DNA of 44,074 nt from an uncultured Flavobacteriales bacterium (GTDB lineage: Bacteria > Bacteroidota > Bacteroidia > Flavobacteriales_D > CAJJDF01): positions 1 through 44,074 of the forward strand of contig CAJJDF010000019.1 in assembly GCA_905182785.1 (NCBI GenBank), read 5' to 3'. Within the stretch, counting starts at the first letter, position 1, and each line of letters opens with the position of its first letter. Of the stretch, positions 1 through 8,980 are shown one piece after another. The position numbers and the translations under genes are program-made. The notes under the pieces were generated by a model. The model saw only the letters and a list, made by a program, of their open reading frames with translations, had not been told where the DNA came from and made no database searches.

Positions 1-173
1 ATTTGTAAAAAACGAAATAATAGAATTGGAATTGGAACAACAAGAATAAGTAAATAATATCCTTTCATATATATTGCAAATAGAATAATCATCCCAACAG
101 TTGAAAGAGAAACCAAAGGAAGCATAATCCAAAGAAACTTTTTTAATTCTAATATTTGAAGTTTATATTCCAT
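1..173 (-). CDS. Membrane protein, N-terminal part only
   Basis: This reading frame starts at an ATG (complement of 171-173) and runs off the left end of the window after about 57 residues. It begins MEYKLQILELKKF, then shows two hydrophobic stretches (about residues 14-34 and 38-52) separated by a short YMKGYY turn, so it looks like an integral membrane protein with at least two helices. The ATG lies 6 bases past the stop codon of the upstream yqhD-like gene, so the two are probably co-transcribed. Family and function cannot be judged from this fragment. Confidence 0.6.
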   Translation of the reverse strand, partial: MEYKLQILELKKFLWIMLPLVSLSTVGMIILFAIYMKGYYLLILVVPIPILLFRFLQ

Positions 174-179
174 TATATA

Positions 180-1340
180 CTAATAACTCATCTCTACAAT
201 TTGCTCTACATCATTAGGTGTTAATTTACCGTGTTCGCCAATCCCAGTCCATCCTCTTTCTGTAAATCTTTCGGCAATTTTTTGTGCTGTTCCTTCGTAT
301 TCTTTGGTATAGCTAGAAAGTGAAGTTCCAATACCTAATGATAAGAAAAACTCTTCAATGGCCTCAATGCATTGTTCTGCTTTTTCTTGTTCGTCTCCTT
401 CAGTAATTCCAAAAACACGTTCGGCACATTGTGCTAATTTTGCTTGTTTCGATTTCAAGTTGTAGGTGTAATGACTTTTAGTCAAAATTGCTAAAGTTCT
501 CGCGTGATCTATTCCGTAAAAAGCTGTTAATTCGTGTCCAATCGCATGAATTGCCCAGTCGTTAGGAACTCCTTTTTGGATTAATCCATTAAGCGCCATA
601 GTACAATTCCACATAAAGTTAGCGGCCGATTTATAATCACTCGTATCTTCCATGATGAGTGGAGCAGTTTCTAAAATTGAACTCAAAATACTTTCTGCAA
701 ATCTATCTTGTAATTTTGCATCTACAGGGTAAGTCATGTATTGTTCTAGCACGTGTGTGAAAGAATCGGCTAATCCGTTTGCAATTTGTCTCTCTGGAAT
801 AGAGGAAACAACAGAGGGGTCTAAAATCGAAAATTGAGGAAATAATCCTGGCCCTCCCATTCCGTATTTTTCTTGAGTTTCTTTTCTTGTTACCACAGCT
901 CCGGAATTCATTTCACTTCCTGTTGCTGGCAAAGTTAAAACTGTTCCAAAAGGCATTCCTTTATCTGTTTTTATTTTCTTAGCAAGAATATCCCACGGTT
1001 CATCCCCTTTATACAAAGATGCCGAAGACAAAAATTTAGTTCCATCAATCACAGAACCTCCTCCAACAGCAAGTAAATAAGTGATGTTTTCTTTCTTGAT
1101 TACTTCCAATGCTTTAAGCAATACTTCATATTCAGGATTGGGTGGTATTCCTCCAAACTCCATCCAATCGTATTCTCCCAAAGCATCTTTTACTTGTTCA
1201 TAGATTCCATTTTTCTTGATACTACCACCCCCAAAAAGCATTAATACTTTTGCGTCTTTTGGGATTTCGTTTTTTATTTTTTGTATCTCTCCTTTTCCAA
1301 AAATTATTTTGGTAGGATTGTATAATTCAAAGTTGTTCAT
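180..1340 (-). CDS. yqhD: YqhD-type NADPH-dependent aldehyde reductase (iron-containing alcohol dehydrogenase)
   Basis: The 386-residue protein aligns from end to end with E. coli YqhD (387 residues), a cytoplasmic NADPH-dependent reductase that detoxifies short-chain aldehydes, for example those from lipid peroxidation. It opens MNNFELYNPTKIIFGKG. It carries both glycine-rich nucleotide segments (GGGS at 37-40 and 93-96), the LPATGSE block (138-144), and the four metal ligands of the family: D192 and H196 in ADSFTHVLEQY, H265 in DWAIHAIGHE, and H279 in GIDHART. Conservation exceeds that of a generic Fe-ADH, so YqhD is preferred over butanol dehydrogenase. It is likely last or next to last in a minus-strand run that includes the gene at 1-173. 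I saw no clear -7 element in the 63 bases upstream. Confidence 0.9.
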   Translation of the reverse strand: MNNFELYNPTKIIFGKGEIQKIKNEIPKDAKVLMLFGGGSIKKNGIYEQVKDALGEYDWMEFGGIPPNPEYEVLLKALEVIKKENITYLLAVGGGSVIDGTKFLSSASLYKGDEPWDILAKKIKTDKGMPFGTVLTLPATGSEMNSGAVVTRKETQEKYGMGGPGLFPQFSILDPSVVSSIPERQIANGLADSFTHVLEQYMTYPVDAKLQDRFAESILSSILETAPLIMEDTSDYKSAANFMWNCTMALNGLIQKGVPNDWAIHAIGHELTAFYGIDHARTLAILTKSHYTYNLKSKQAKLAQCAERVFGITEGDEQEKAEQCIEAIEEFFLSLGIGTSLSSYTKEYEGTAQKIAERFTERGWTGIGEHGKLTPNDVEQIVEMSY

Positions 1341-1403
1341 TTTTCTAATTTTTGTATTATAAAATTAAGTTACTTTTAGTTAAAAAGTTAATAAAAAGAA
1401 GAC

Positions 1404-2435
1404 TTAAAATATCTTAATTCCTAGTTTTGTTTCAAGGTGTAATTCTAAAATTTGCCCCATTGTTTTAAATTCCAAAAACATAGGATTGTTGTAATAAATC
1501 GCAAATTCTTTTTTTAGTGTGTTAACATTTTCTTTGGTAGAAATGTTGTCTTTTTTCATTCTCCTAAGCAATGATTTTGCTCTTTGTTTGTAAGCTAGAT
1601 ATCTTTTTTTCATAGCTACACGCTCCTGTTTCATGTATTGTTGTGCCATTTCATTGGTCAGTAATTCCTGCGCAACATCTACCAAGTGCTTGTTGTCTTT
1701 ATAGTATTGAGGTAAATACATGTTTTTTCTTCCTTCAAAACTTTGTTGGTCAAAATCCATTGCACGCAATCGATATTGTACGTTATCAAAATCTTGAGTA
1801 ATTTCTACAACAAAATTATAAGCACGCATGTCGCCCAAAAGTCGCACAAAACATCTTTCATTAAATTTCACAAACTCTTTGGCAAAACGGAGTCTATTTT
1901 CAATTTTAGTTTTCTTATTCCTTTTAATAAATTCATCACATGGAATCCCTACCACATGATCCTCTATTAATGTAGATTTATTGACAAGAAAAGTAACTTT
2001 ATCTGGAGAGAAAATCTCTTCTAATTCTAATCCATAAATCCTTGAAGCATCTGCTTTTTTCACATAGAAATAATCATAATTATCGTTTATTTCATTAATT
2101 ATTTTTATTCTAAAGGGTTTGGAGTTCCCAAAGGAGCAATAGTCAATACTACCTACTTTTACATAACTCAAAATATCACCATCCGAAACCAAGGTTTGAT
2201 AAATATTCACCAATTCTTCTTGAAAATAAGCTTGTTCGTCAATTGGATAAAGTGCAGAGAACCAATTTGTTTCCTTTCCGCTATCGTCTGTAATTGGGAT
2301 CAGTTGCTGGTAACGCAACAAGTCGTCATAAGAAAGAGAAATATCTGACAATCTCGAGTATTGTTCGAGGTGATCTCGTAACGGAGCCTTTATTTTATAA
2401 ATAGGTTTTTTGTACTCAATGTGGTTGAATGCCAT
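1404..2435 (-). CDS. Conserved protein with kinase-like motifs, function unknown
   Basis: I do not recognise a named family for this 343-residue, soluble, lysine-rich protein. Residues 201-207 read GDMRAYN and are followed by FVV, and residues 226-229 read MDFD. Order and spacing resemble the catalytic loop (GDxxxxN) and metal-binding aspartate (DFD) of protein-kinase-like or aminoglycoside-phosphotransferase-like enzymes. A possible N-lobe lysine pair is at K126-K127 in a YFYVKKA strand, and IPCDEFI near 164-170 could be a hinge. The last 90 residues are basic and helical. The kinase fold is inference; the motifs are seen. It sits 45 bases after the 128-residue protein gene, probably in the same operon. 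There is no signal peptide or membrane helix. Confidence 0.75.
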   Translation of the reverse strand: MAFNHIEYKKPIYKIKAPLRDHLEQYSRLSDISLSYDDLLRYQQLIPITDDSGKETNWFSALYPIDEQAYFQEELVNIYQTLVSDGDILSYVKVGSIDYCSFGNSKPFRIKIINEINDNYDYFYVKKADASRIYGLELEEIFSPDKVTFLVNKSTLIEDHVVGIPCDEFIKRNKKTKIENRLRFAKEFVKFNERCFVRLLGDMRAYNFVVEITQDFDNVQYRLRAMDFDQQSFEGRKNMYLPQYYKDNKHLVDVAQELLTNEMAQQYMKQERVAMKKRYLAYKQRAKSLLRRMKKDNISTKENVNTLKKEFAIYYNNPMFLEFKTMGQILELHLETKLGIKIF

Positions 2436-2480
2436 TGGTAATTTATGATTTTACTGATTAAGCTATAAGTTACCAATATT

Positions 2481-2867
2481 CTATAGAATTGACAAATTAC
2501 TTGCAATTCTTTCTTTCCCCATCTGAATAATCCTTCGATTAATTTCAGATTTAGTAGTCAGGTAAAATTCGTGTTCTTTCAAGCTAAATAATCCAATTAT
2601 CATCCCAACAATTGTATTTCTTAATCCTTGGTTTTTCATCATAGAACTTTCTATAAAAACGATTTTTTTTTCGTTAGAAATTGACCCCCAATCTTTTTTG
2701 TAACTTCTGGCAAATTGTGAGAAATGAATCGATAATAAGTCATTTTGAAATTTGAGAATAGGGCGTAAGGTAGTGTTTTGAAATTGTTCAATTTCGGTCA
2801 TAGTTCCGTTCACATCTGCTTGTGGAATTTCTGGCCTTAGTTTAATTAAATTGCGTCCTCGTTCCAT
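2481..2867 (-). CDS. Small conserved Bacteroidota protein (sometimes labelled glyoxalase), function unknown
   Basis: This is a 128-residue soluble protein. Its layout (RPEIP near 12-16, then FQNTTLRPILKFQND at 29-43, then a helical half with GMIIGLFSLKEHEFY at 88-102) matches a small Bacteroidota family that databases often label glyoxalase. I see none of the metal-binding His/Glu pattern of true glyoxalases, so that label should not be trusted. Its start lies inside the 3-prime end of the upstream rlmG-like gene, with a 22-base overlap in another frame, which implies translational coupling. A role linked to translation or stress would only be a guess. Confidence 0.8.
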   Translation of the reverse strand: MERGRNLIKLRPEIPQADVNGTMTEIEQFQNTTLRPILKFQNDLLSIHFSQFARSYKKDWGSISNEKKIVFIESSMMKNQGLRNTIVGMIIGLFSLKEHEFYLTTKSEINRRIIQMGKERIASNLSIL

Positions 2868-3958
2868 CTTTTGTCTTTATCTGGGTAAGCATTAAAGCAG
2901 GAATAAACAATAAATTTATCGTTATCATGCACCACTTTCACCATTTTGAATATCTTCTCCAAATGAGGTTTGTAATTCAAATGAGTATTGGCAACAACCT
3001 GAAATTTACCTTCTGGTTTTAGTTTTTTTTCTGCTGCTCTAAACAACCTTAAAGGAAGACTAATGTCTATTTCGTATTCTACATGAAAAGGAGGGTTACA
3101 TACAATGTAATCCATTGTGTTGGAGCCTAAATCTTCTAAATTGTTATTGTGGTAGAAATGGTAGTTGTCTCCTCTTACATTCAATTTTGCGCTTTCTATT
3201 GCAAGCATAGAGTCGTCTATCAAATGATATTCAGCTGCAGGAAATTCCTTAGCTACTTCTTTGGCTAAAATTCCGTTTCCACATGCCAAATCGAGTACTG
3301 TTTCCACTATTTCTGGAGGTTCTAGATTTTCTATTAGAAATTGAGTTGCATAATCAATCTTTTTTGCTGAAAAAACACCAAAATATTGCTTTATCTCTCC
3401 TTTTTCTTGAGTAATTGTATTAATAAATACTTTTTTCTCTACATTCTTGGGCTTAGATAAGATTAATAATCTTGCTTTTTTCTTAGATAAAGACTGTTCT
3501 ACCACCTCAAAATATTCGCCTGCAATTTCAAGCATTTGTTTTGTGAAATTTCTTGTCATAAATCCACAAGCAAGAAATCCAGTTTTGTATATGTTTTGAG
3601 CAGCATGACTTAAAAACATTTCAAAAAGGTCCAATGATTTTGGAATTTTCATTAATCCAATTTTCGCCTTTTTATCTGCTTTTTTTAATAAAGAGATTGG
3701 GATAATGCAACTTGAATCCAATTTGTTTGTTTCAAAGTTTTCAAGTGTAGCTTTTTCTTGACTTTTAAGATCAGTTGCTAAGAATACAGTTCTTGGAGCA
3801 GCATGAGCAGCAAGGTATCCAAAAGAATCATTATATACAGTTACAGACTCAGGGTTTTTTTCTTCCAAAAAATCTATTAGTAATTCATCTGCAGCACTCC
3901 AAGCACGTAAGGATTGGTTGGTAGATTCTGGAACTCTATTTAAAGTAAGGTTTTTCAT
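2846..3958 (-). CDS. rlmG: RlmG-like 23S rRNA (guanine-N2) methyltransferase
   Basis: The 370-residue protein has the two-domain layout of RsmC/RlmG: a degenerate N-terminal methyltransferase-like domain (about 1-185, opening LTLNRVP and AWSAADE as in E. coli RlmG) and a catalytic C-terminal domain (about 195-360). The SAM-binding loop is DLACGNG (about 223-229). The catalytic NPPF tetrapeptide, typical of m2G methyltransferases, is in YIVCNPPFHVE (about 285-295). E. coli RlmG methylates G1835 of 23S rRNA, and its length (378) and N-terminus fit better than RsmC. It leads a probable operon with the overlapping 128-residue gene. RsmC-like specificity cannot be ruled out. Confidence 0.78.
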   Translation of the reverse strand: MKNLTLNRVPESTNQSLRAWSAADELLIDFLEEKNPESVTVYNDSFGYLAAHAAPRTVFLATDLKSQEKATLENFETNKLDSSCIIPISLLKKADKKAKIGLMKIPKSLDLFEMFLSHAAQNIYKTGFLACGFMTRNFTKQMLEIAGEYFEVVEQSLSKKKARLLILSKPKNVEKKVFINTITQEKGEIKQYFGVFSAKKIDYATQFLIENLEPPEIVETVLDLACGNGILAKEVAKEFPAAEYHLIDDSMLAIESAKLNVRGDNYHFYHNNNLEDLGSNTMDYIVCNPPFHVEYEIDISLPLRLFRAAEKKLKPEGKFQVVANTHLNYKPHLEKIFKMVKVVHDNDKFIVYSCFNAYPDKDKRWNEDAI

Positions 3959-4069
3959 TGTTCTGTGGTAAATTCTTTTCTAGAGAGCCTTCCCAATTTT
4001 AGGAAAGGATTAGAGAAGTAATAATTTGAACTCACTTACCTAGGAGGTTTGTCAGTTTTTTTTAAAATG

Positions 4070-5299
4070 TTACTTCGTTTTAAGTGTTTGGCTTTTGAGT
4101 GTGTGCCCCATTTTATCTCTTTTGGTTTCCAGGTAACTTTTATTGTGTTCGTTTGCTTCAATTTCTATTGCAACATTTTCTACAACTTCTAGCCCATAAC
4201 CAATTAGTCCTGTTCTTTTAGTAGGATTGTTGGACATTAATCTCATTTTAGAAACACCTAATTCTCTTAGAATTTGAGCACCAATTCCGTAATCTCTTTG
4301 ATCGCCTTTAAACCCTAATTTTAGGTTTGCTTCCAACGTGTCGTAGCCTTCTTCTTGCAGTTTGTAAGCTTTTAATTTATTTAATAACCCAATCCCTCTT
4401 CCTTCTTGGTTCATGTAAAGGATAATTCCTTTCCCTTCTTTTTCTACCATTTTCATAGCAGTTTGTAATTGTGGACCACAATCACATCTGCAAGATCCAA
4501 AAATATCACCTGTCATACAACTAGAATGGACTCTTACTAAAATTGGTTCGTCTTTTTTCCACTCCCCTTTTACAAGTGCTAAATGTTCTTTTCCGTCTGT
4601 ATTTTGAGAAAAATGCACCAATTTAAAATCACCATATTCAGTAGGTAATTTTATTTCAATTTGTTTCTCGACCAAGCTTTCATGCTGTAATCGGTATGAA
4701 ATTAAATCTTCGATAGAAATAATTTTTATGTTGTGCTTTCTGCTTATTTTCATCAATTGAGGAAGACGAGCCATTGAACCATCTTCGTTGAGGATTTCAA
4801 CAATTAATCCCGCCTCTTCAAATCCCGCCATTCTAGATAAATCTACGGCAGCTTCAGTATGTCCAGCCCTTCTTAAGACACCTCCATTTCTTGCTCTCAA
4901 AGGGAAAATATGTCCTGGCTTTCCTAATTCGATTGGTTTTGTACGTGGGTCAATAAGTGCTTTTATCGTTTTGTCTCTGTCACTTGCAGATATTCCTGTA
5001 GTACAGCCATTTCCAACTAAATCTACAGAAATAGTGAATGGAGTTTCGTAATGCGAGTTATTATTCTGAACCATTAATTCAAGGTTCAATTCAGTACATC
5101 TATCTTCAGAAAGGGGAGCACAAATAAGTCCTCTTCCGTGGGTAGCCATGAAATTTATAATTTCTGGAGTCGAGTTTCTTGCTGCAGTTAAAAAATCACC
5201 TTCATTTTCTCTGTCCTCATCGTCTACAACAATGATTACTTTTCCTGCTCTAATGTCCTCTAACGCTTCTTCTATCGTATTCAATTTGATTTCTTCCAT
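4070..5299 (-). CDS. ribBA: RibBA: 3,4-dihydroxy-2-butanone-4-phosphate synthase / GTP cyclohydrolase II
   Basis: This bifunctional cytoplasmic enzyme (409 residues, full length) supplies both precursors of riboflavin, from ribulose 5-phosphate and from GTP. The RibB half (about 1-205) has [11 protein letters not shown] (26-36) and [10 protein letters not shown]. The RibA half (about 210-405) has the zinc-binding cysteines of [16 protein letters not shown] and the NQEGRGIGL loop. Key residues of both halves are present, so both activities are expected. The gene stands alone, facing fabG. A TACTTTTG -7 element lies 34 bases upstream. The short leader shows no FMN riboswitch sequence. Confidence 0.96.
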   Translation of the reverse strand: MEEIKLNTIEEALEDIRAGKVIIVVDDEDRENEGDFLTAARNSTPEIINFMATHGRGLICAPLSEDRCTELNLELMVQNNNSHYETPFTISVDLVGNGCTTGISASDRDKTIKALIDPRTKPIELGKPGHIFPLRARNGGVLRRAGHTEAAVDLSRMAGFEEAGLIVEILNEDGSMARLPQLMKISRKHNIKIISIEDLISYRLQHESLVEKQIEIKLPTEYGDFKLVHFSQNTDGKEHLALVKGEWKKDEPILVRVHSSCMTGDIFGSCRCDCGPQLQTAMKMVEKEGKGIILYMNQEGRGIGLLNKLKAYKLQEEGYDTLEANLKLGFKGDQRDYGIGAQILRELGVSKMRLMSNNPTKRTGLIGYGLEVVENVAIEIEANEHNKSYLETKRDKMGHTLKSQTLKTK

Positions 5300-5332
5300 T
5301 TCTTTAATTGGTTATAATCTCTTTTAATACCA

Positions 5333-5340
5333 CAAAAGTA
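5333..5340 (-). promoter_or_regulatory. Putative -7 promoter element for ribBA
   Basis: Read on the minus strand this is TACTTTTG, an exact match to the Bacteroidota TAnnTTTG element. It would start transcription about 25-27 bases before the ribBA ATG. I see no convincing TTG at -33. Confidence 0.45.
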
Positions 5341-5429
5341 CATCAAATTATTATGGTGTTCACAGTATTTAACTACTTTTTCAGTCCATTATTTATGAAT
5401 GATTTTCTTTATTTTCATCAATTAAAAAT

Positions 5430-5437
5430 TATCTTTG
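5430..5437 (+). promoter_or_regulatory. Putative -7 promoter element for fabG
   Basis: TATCTTTG matches the Bacteroidota TAnnTTTG element 28 bases before the fabG ATG, leaving a leader of about 20 bases. The -33 region is T-rich but has no exact TTG. With the minus-strand element at 5333-5340 it makes the ribBA-fabG gap a compact divergent promoter region. Confidence 0.45.
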
Positions 5438-5465
5438 AAGTAAACGATTATAAAATTATAACCTT

Positions 5466-6212
5466 ATGAAATTATTAGCAGATAAAGTTGTCCTTATAAC
5501 AGGAGCATCCCAAGGAATTGGAAAAGGAATAGCAATTAGATGTGCGAAACATGGAGCTAACATTGCATTTACCCATTTATCATCTCCTGATAAAGCAAAA
5601 GAAGTTGAAAATGAGCTGATTGCAATAGGTGTAAAAGCTAAAGGTTATCAATCAGATGCTTCAGAATTTGAATCTTCTCATAAATTAGTAGAAGATGTAA
5701 TGGAAGATTTTGGACAAATTGATGTATTGGTAAATAATGCAGGAATTACAAAAGATGGATTGCTGATGAGAATGTCTGAGCAAGACTGGGATGATGTATT
5801 AAGAGTTAACTTAAAGTCAATTTTTAATATGACAAAAGCTGTGCAACGAACTATGCTCAAGCAACGTAAAGGTTCTATTATTAATTTGAGTTCAGTTGTC
5901 GGTGTAAATGGAAATGCAGGACAATCAAATTATTCTGCCTCAAAGGCGGGAATGATTGGTTTCACAAAATCTATCGCAAAAGAATTAGGTTCAAGAAACA
6001 TAAGAAGTAATGCAATTGCTCCAGGTTTTATAGCGACTAAAATGACAGCTAAATTAGATCAAGATGTTGTAGGCAATTGGGTGAAAGAGATACCACTAAA
6101 AAGAGCTGGAACAACAGAAGATGTTGCAGATGTATGTGTATTCCTTGCTAGTGAAATGAGTGCTTATGTTACTGGGCAAACAATCCATGTGTGTGGAGGA
6201 ATGTTAACATAA
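5466..6212 (+). CDS. fabG: FabG, 3-oxoacyl-[acyl-carrier-protein] reductase
   Basis: This 248-residue short-chain dehydrogenase carries out the NADPH-dependent first reduction of fatty acid elongation. The Rossmann motif TGASQGIG is at 12-19 and NNAG at 90-93. The catalytic set is serine in NLSSVVG (142-143), Y156 and K160 in YSASKAG. The C-terminus VTGQTIHVCGGM is the classical FabG ending. Length equals the usual 244-248. It is the only clear fatty-acid-synthesis gene here. A vWA membrane protein follows after 28 bases on the same strand. Another SDR reductase with a different substrate is possible, but sequence and length favour FabG. Confidence 0.92.
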   Translation: MKLLADKVVLITGASQGIGKGIAIRCAKHGANIAFTHLSSPDKAKEVENELIAIGVKAKGYQSDASEFESSHKLVEDVMEDFGQIDVLVNNAGITKDGLLMRMSEQDWDDVLRVNLKSIFNMTKAVQRTMLKQRKGSIINLSSVVGVNGNAGQSNYSASKAGMIGFTKSIAKELGSRNIRSNAIAPGFIATKMTAKLDQDVVGNWVKEIPLKRAGTTEDVADVCVFLASEMSAYVTGQTIHVCGGMLT

Positions 6213-6240
6213 TCAAATAATCAAATAAAAATAACAGCTT

Positions 6241-8307
6241 TTGAAACTGATACTTAATTCTCCTTTTTGGTGCATTTTGCTTTGTATTGCAATTGGAGCA
6301 TTAGGTTCTTTTTTATTATATAGAAAAGATAAAAGTTTGGGTGAGTTATCTAGCCTTTGGAAAAAAACATTGGCAGCTTTAAGGTTTCTGAGTATTTCGT
6401 TTTTAGCTTTTTTATTACTAGAACCTTTGTTAGAGTTCTCTAAAGAAAAAATAGAAAAACCAATTCTTGTTCTTGCTAATGATAGTTCAGAATCTATGGT
6501 TTTTTCTAATGATTCTTTACAAGTAAAACAACAACTAAAGCTAGATTTTGAAGAGCTTGAAAAGAAGCTGTCTTCTAAATATGAAGTGGTGAGTTATAGT
6601 TTTGGAGATGAAATCAAAGAAGGTTTTGATTTTGATTTTGACTCAAAAATGACTAATATTTCTAGTTTTTTTAAAGAAATACAAAACAGATATTACAACA
6701 GAAACTTAAGTGGAATTGTGATTGCAACTGACGGAATTTACAATTCTGGAAGTAACCCTTTGTTTGAGACTAAGAAACTAAAGAACATTCCAGTTTATTC
6801 AATTTCAGTTGGTGATACAGCTACAAAAAAAGATGTTTTTATAGATCAAGTTTTACACAATAGACTGGTGTATAGGGGGAGTAAATTCCCTGTAGTGGTA
6901 GAGGTGAAAGCAGAACAATTTAGAGGAAAAAGCTGTTTAGTTAAAATTTCTAAAGGAGGAAAAACTGTAGAGGAAAAGGCAATAAATTTTACAGTTATTT
7001 CTGATCTCAAGCAAGTTTCATTTGAACTGACGGCAGAAGGAAGTGGATTACAGAAATACTCTGTGTCGGTCAGTGAGCTTGATGGAGAATTCTCTACAAA
7101 CAACAATTACAAGAGTTTTTATATAGATGTACTGGAGAGTAAAGAGAAAATATTAATTCTGTCAAATTCACCTCACCCTGACGTAAATGCTGTTAAATTG
7201 GCTTTGGAATCCAATGAAAACTACGAAGTAAAAACAGAGTTGATTTCTGATTTTAAAGGTAAGTTGGAAGAATATAACTTGGTAGTCGCTTTTAGCTTGC
7301 CGTCTGGAGCAAATAAATTAGAGGAAACTAATATTCCGGTTTTGTATATGCTGGGTAATCAGACTGATTTCAATAAATTTAATGCGCTAAAAAAAGGAGT
7401 AGAAGTTTTAAATTCTAAAGGTTTTACTGAATCACAGGTTTATTTCAGTCCTAGTTTTTCTTCTTTTATTGTGAGCCAAGAATTGAACTCATTTGTAACC
7501 TACTTTTCTCCCTTACAAGTTCCTTTTACTACTCAATACAGCCTTAATAATTCTGCAGAAGTTGTTTTATTTCAAAAGATTGGTCCTGTAAAAACAAAAT
7601 ATCCATTGCTAGCTTTTAATAAGACAAATGGCATAAAATATGGATTTTTTATAGGGGAGGGGGTTTGGAGATGGAAATTACAAGATTATTCTTTGAATGA
7701 ATCGAATGAACGGTTCAATGAATTATTTACTCAATCGGCTCAGTATTTAATCTCTAAAGAAGATAAAAGTCTGTTTAGAGTATTTGGCAATAACACTTAC
7801 AAGGAGAATGATAAAATAAAATTTGAAGCAGAAATTTATAATGGTAGTTATGAATTAGTGAATACAAATGAGGTGCAAATGAAAATAATAAATGAACAAA
7901 ATAAAGAGTTTACTTATTTGTTTTCTAAAGAAGGAGAGAGGTATGGATTGGAAGTGGGAGTTCTCCTTGCGGGAAATTACAAATACATTGCATCAACCAA
8001 TCTTAAAGGTAAAAACACAACTCGCTCTGGAGAATTTTCTGTGAATGAGGTTAAATTAGAACAGAATAATTCGGTTGCCAATCATCCATTATTATTTAAT
8101 ATGAGTGATGTAACAGGCGGAAAAATGGTTAGTTTAGAAGAGGTCAATTCTCTTGGAGATTTTATCTTAGAAAATGGAGATGACAGTAATGTGATTTTTC
8201 AAGAAAAAGACATTGATGATTTAATAAACATCAAGTTTATTTTCTTTTTATTACTATCCTTACTAACCATTGAGTGGTTTTTGAGGAAAAAAAATGGAGG
8301 GTATTAA
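6241..8307 (+). CDS. Membrane-anchored vWA-domain protein
   Basis: The 688-residue protein has two N-terminal helices (about 9-27 and 45-61), a large extracytoplasmic region and a C-terminal helix (about 663-682) before a basic tail. The region after helix 2 looks like a von Willebrand A domain. It has a full MIDAS-type DxSxS at 81-85 (DSSES) after a hydrophobic strand (PILVLAN), and ATDG near 161-164 as the later metal-binding loop. About 500 residues of probable beta-sandwich follow. Similar Bacteroidota proteins relate to the BatA/BatB class, but no moxR or batA neighbour is visible, so the role is unassigned. The start is TTG (6241); no in-frame ATG exists before the first helix. The 3-prime end overlaps the convergent response-regulator gene by 4 bases. 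Confidence 0.82.
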   Translation: MKLILNSPFWCILLCIAIGALGSFLLYRKDKSLGELSSLWKKTLAALRFLSISFLAFLLLEPLLEFSKEKIEKPILVLANDSSESMVFSNDSLQVKQQLKLDFEELEKKLSSKYEVVSYSFGDEIKEGFDFDFDSKMTNISSFFKEIQNRYYNRNLSGIVIATDGIYNSGSNPLFETKKLKNIPVYSISVGDTATKKDVFIDQVLHNRLVYRGSKFPVVVEVKAEQFRGKSCLVKISKGGKTVEEKAINFTVISDLKQVSFELTAEGSGLQKYSVSVSELDGEFSTNNNYKSFYIDVLESKEKILILSNSPHPDVNAVKLALESNENYEVKTELISDFKGKLEEYNLVVAFSLPSGANKLEETNIPVLYMLGNQTDFNKFNALKKGVEVLNSKGFTESQVYFSPSFSSFIVSQELNSFVTYFSPLQVPFTTQYSLNNSAEVVLFQKIGPVKTKYPLLAFNKTNGIKYGFFIGEGVWRWKLQDYSLNESNERFNELFTQSAQYLISKEDKSLFRVFGNNTYKENDKIKFEAEIYNGSYELVNTNEVQMKIINEQNKEFTYLFSKEGERYGLEVGVLLAGNYKYIASTNLKGKNTTRSGEFSVNEVKLEQNNSVANHPLLFNMSDVTGGKMVSLEEVNSLGDFILENGDDSNVIFQEKDIDDLINIKFIFFLLLSLLTIEWFLRKKNGGY

Positions 8308-8978
8308 ATTAAGTTATTGTTCATTGCAAACTTTATAAGGCCAGCTGTATTCTTTACATTCAGCTTATTTACAATATTATACCTGTGAGAGTCAATTGTT
8401 CTTCTGCTTAGTTTTAATTTTTTAGCAATTTCGACATTTGTAAATTCATTAGCAATCAATCTCAAAACCTGAATCTCTCTATTGGATAATTCTGCTATTT
8501 TCACCATTGGTTTAGATGAGCTTATAGCTGGATTAATGTCATCTCCTTTGAAATCACCAAGTAGTTTTAAAGCAACTTCATTGCTGTAATATTTATTTCC
8601 ATTTAAAATGGTTTTTATAGCTCTGTTAAGCTCTTCTGATTCAGTGTTTTTTAAAATGTATCCAGAGGCTCCAGATTTTATCATGCTTTTAATTTGGAAC
8701 TCCTCACTGTGCATGGATAGCGCAATTATTTTGTTCTCTCTGGTTTTGTCACTTTTTATTTTTCTTGTAGCTTCAATACCATCCATAATTGGCATATTGA
8801 TATCCATGAATATAAGATCGTAATCAAATAATTCAGCTTTTATTACTGCTTCCTCTCCATTTGAAGCTTCATCCATCCTCTCAAATTCAAAAAGACTATT
8901 GTCTTGCGACAAAGTTATTTTAATTCCTTCTCTTACTAATTTATGATCGTCTGCAATAAGTATCTTTAATTTCTCCAT
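8304..8978 (-). CDS. NarL/LuxR-family response regulator
   Basis: The 224-residue protein has a receiver domain (about 4-125) with the acidic pocket D10/D11, phospho-acceptor D59 in LIFMDINMP, the ALSMHS switch and the GYILKN lysine. After a linker comes a LuxR-type helix-turn-helix (about 160-220, starting LSNREIQVLRLI). It is a DNA-binding transcription regulator. Its start is 2 bases from the stop of the histidine kinase gene, so the two are surely co-translated partners. The divergent promoter region of this operon holds a perfect palindrome (10641-10670) that is a natural candidate for its binding site; that link is inference. Confidence 0.93.
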   Translation of the reverse strand: MEKLKILIADDHKLVREGIKITLSQDNSLFEFERMDEASNGEEAVIKAELFDYDLIFMDINMPIMDGIEATRKIKSDKTRENKIIALSMHSEEFQIKSMIKSGASGYILKNTESEELNRAIKTILNGNKYYSNEVALKLLGDFKGDDINPAISSSKPMVKIAELSNREIQVLRLIANEFTNVEIAKKLKLSRRTIDSHRYNIVNKLNVKNTAGLIKFAMNNNLI

Positions 8979-8980
8979 TT

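Noticed and set aside
3959-4069. Terminator hairpin between ribBA and the RlmG-like gene
   Set aside because: CCTTCCC facing GGAAAGG near 3990-4010 has a mismatch and no T-run on the minus strand, so it is too weak to call.
5300-5465. FMN riboswitch in the ribBA leader
   Set aside because: The leader is only about 25 bases from the proposed start and lacks the conserved RFN-element sequences.
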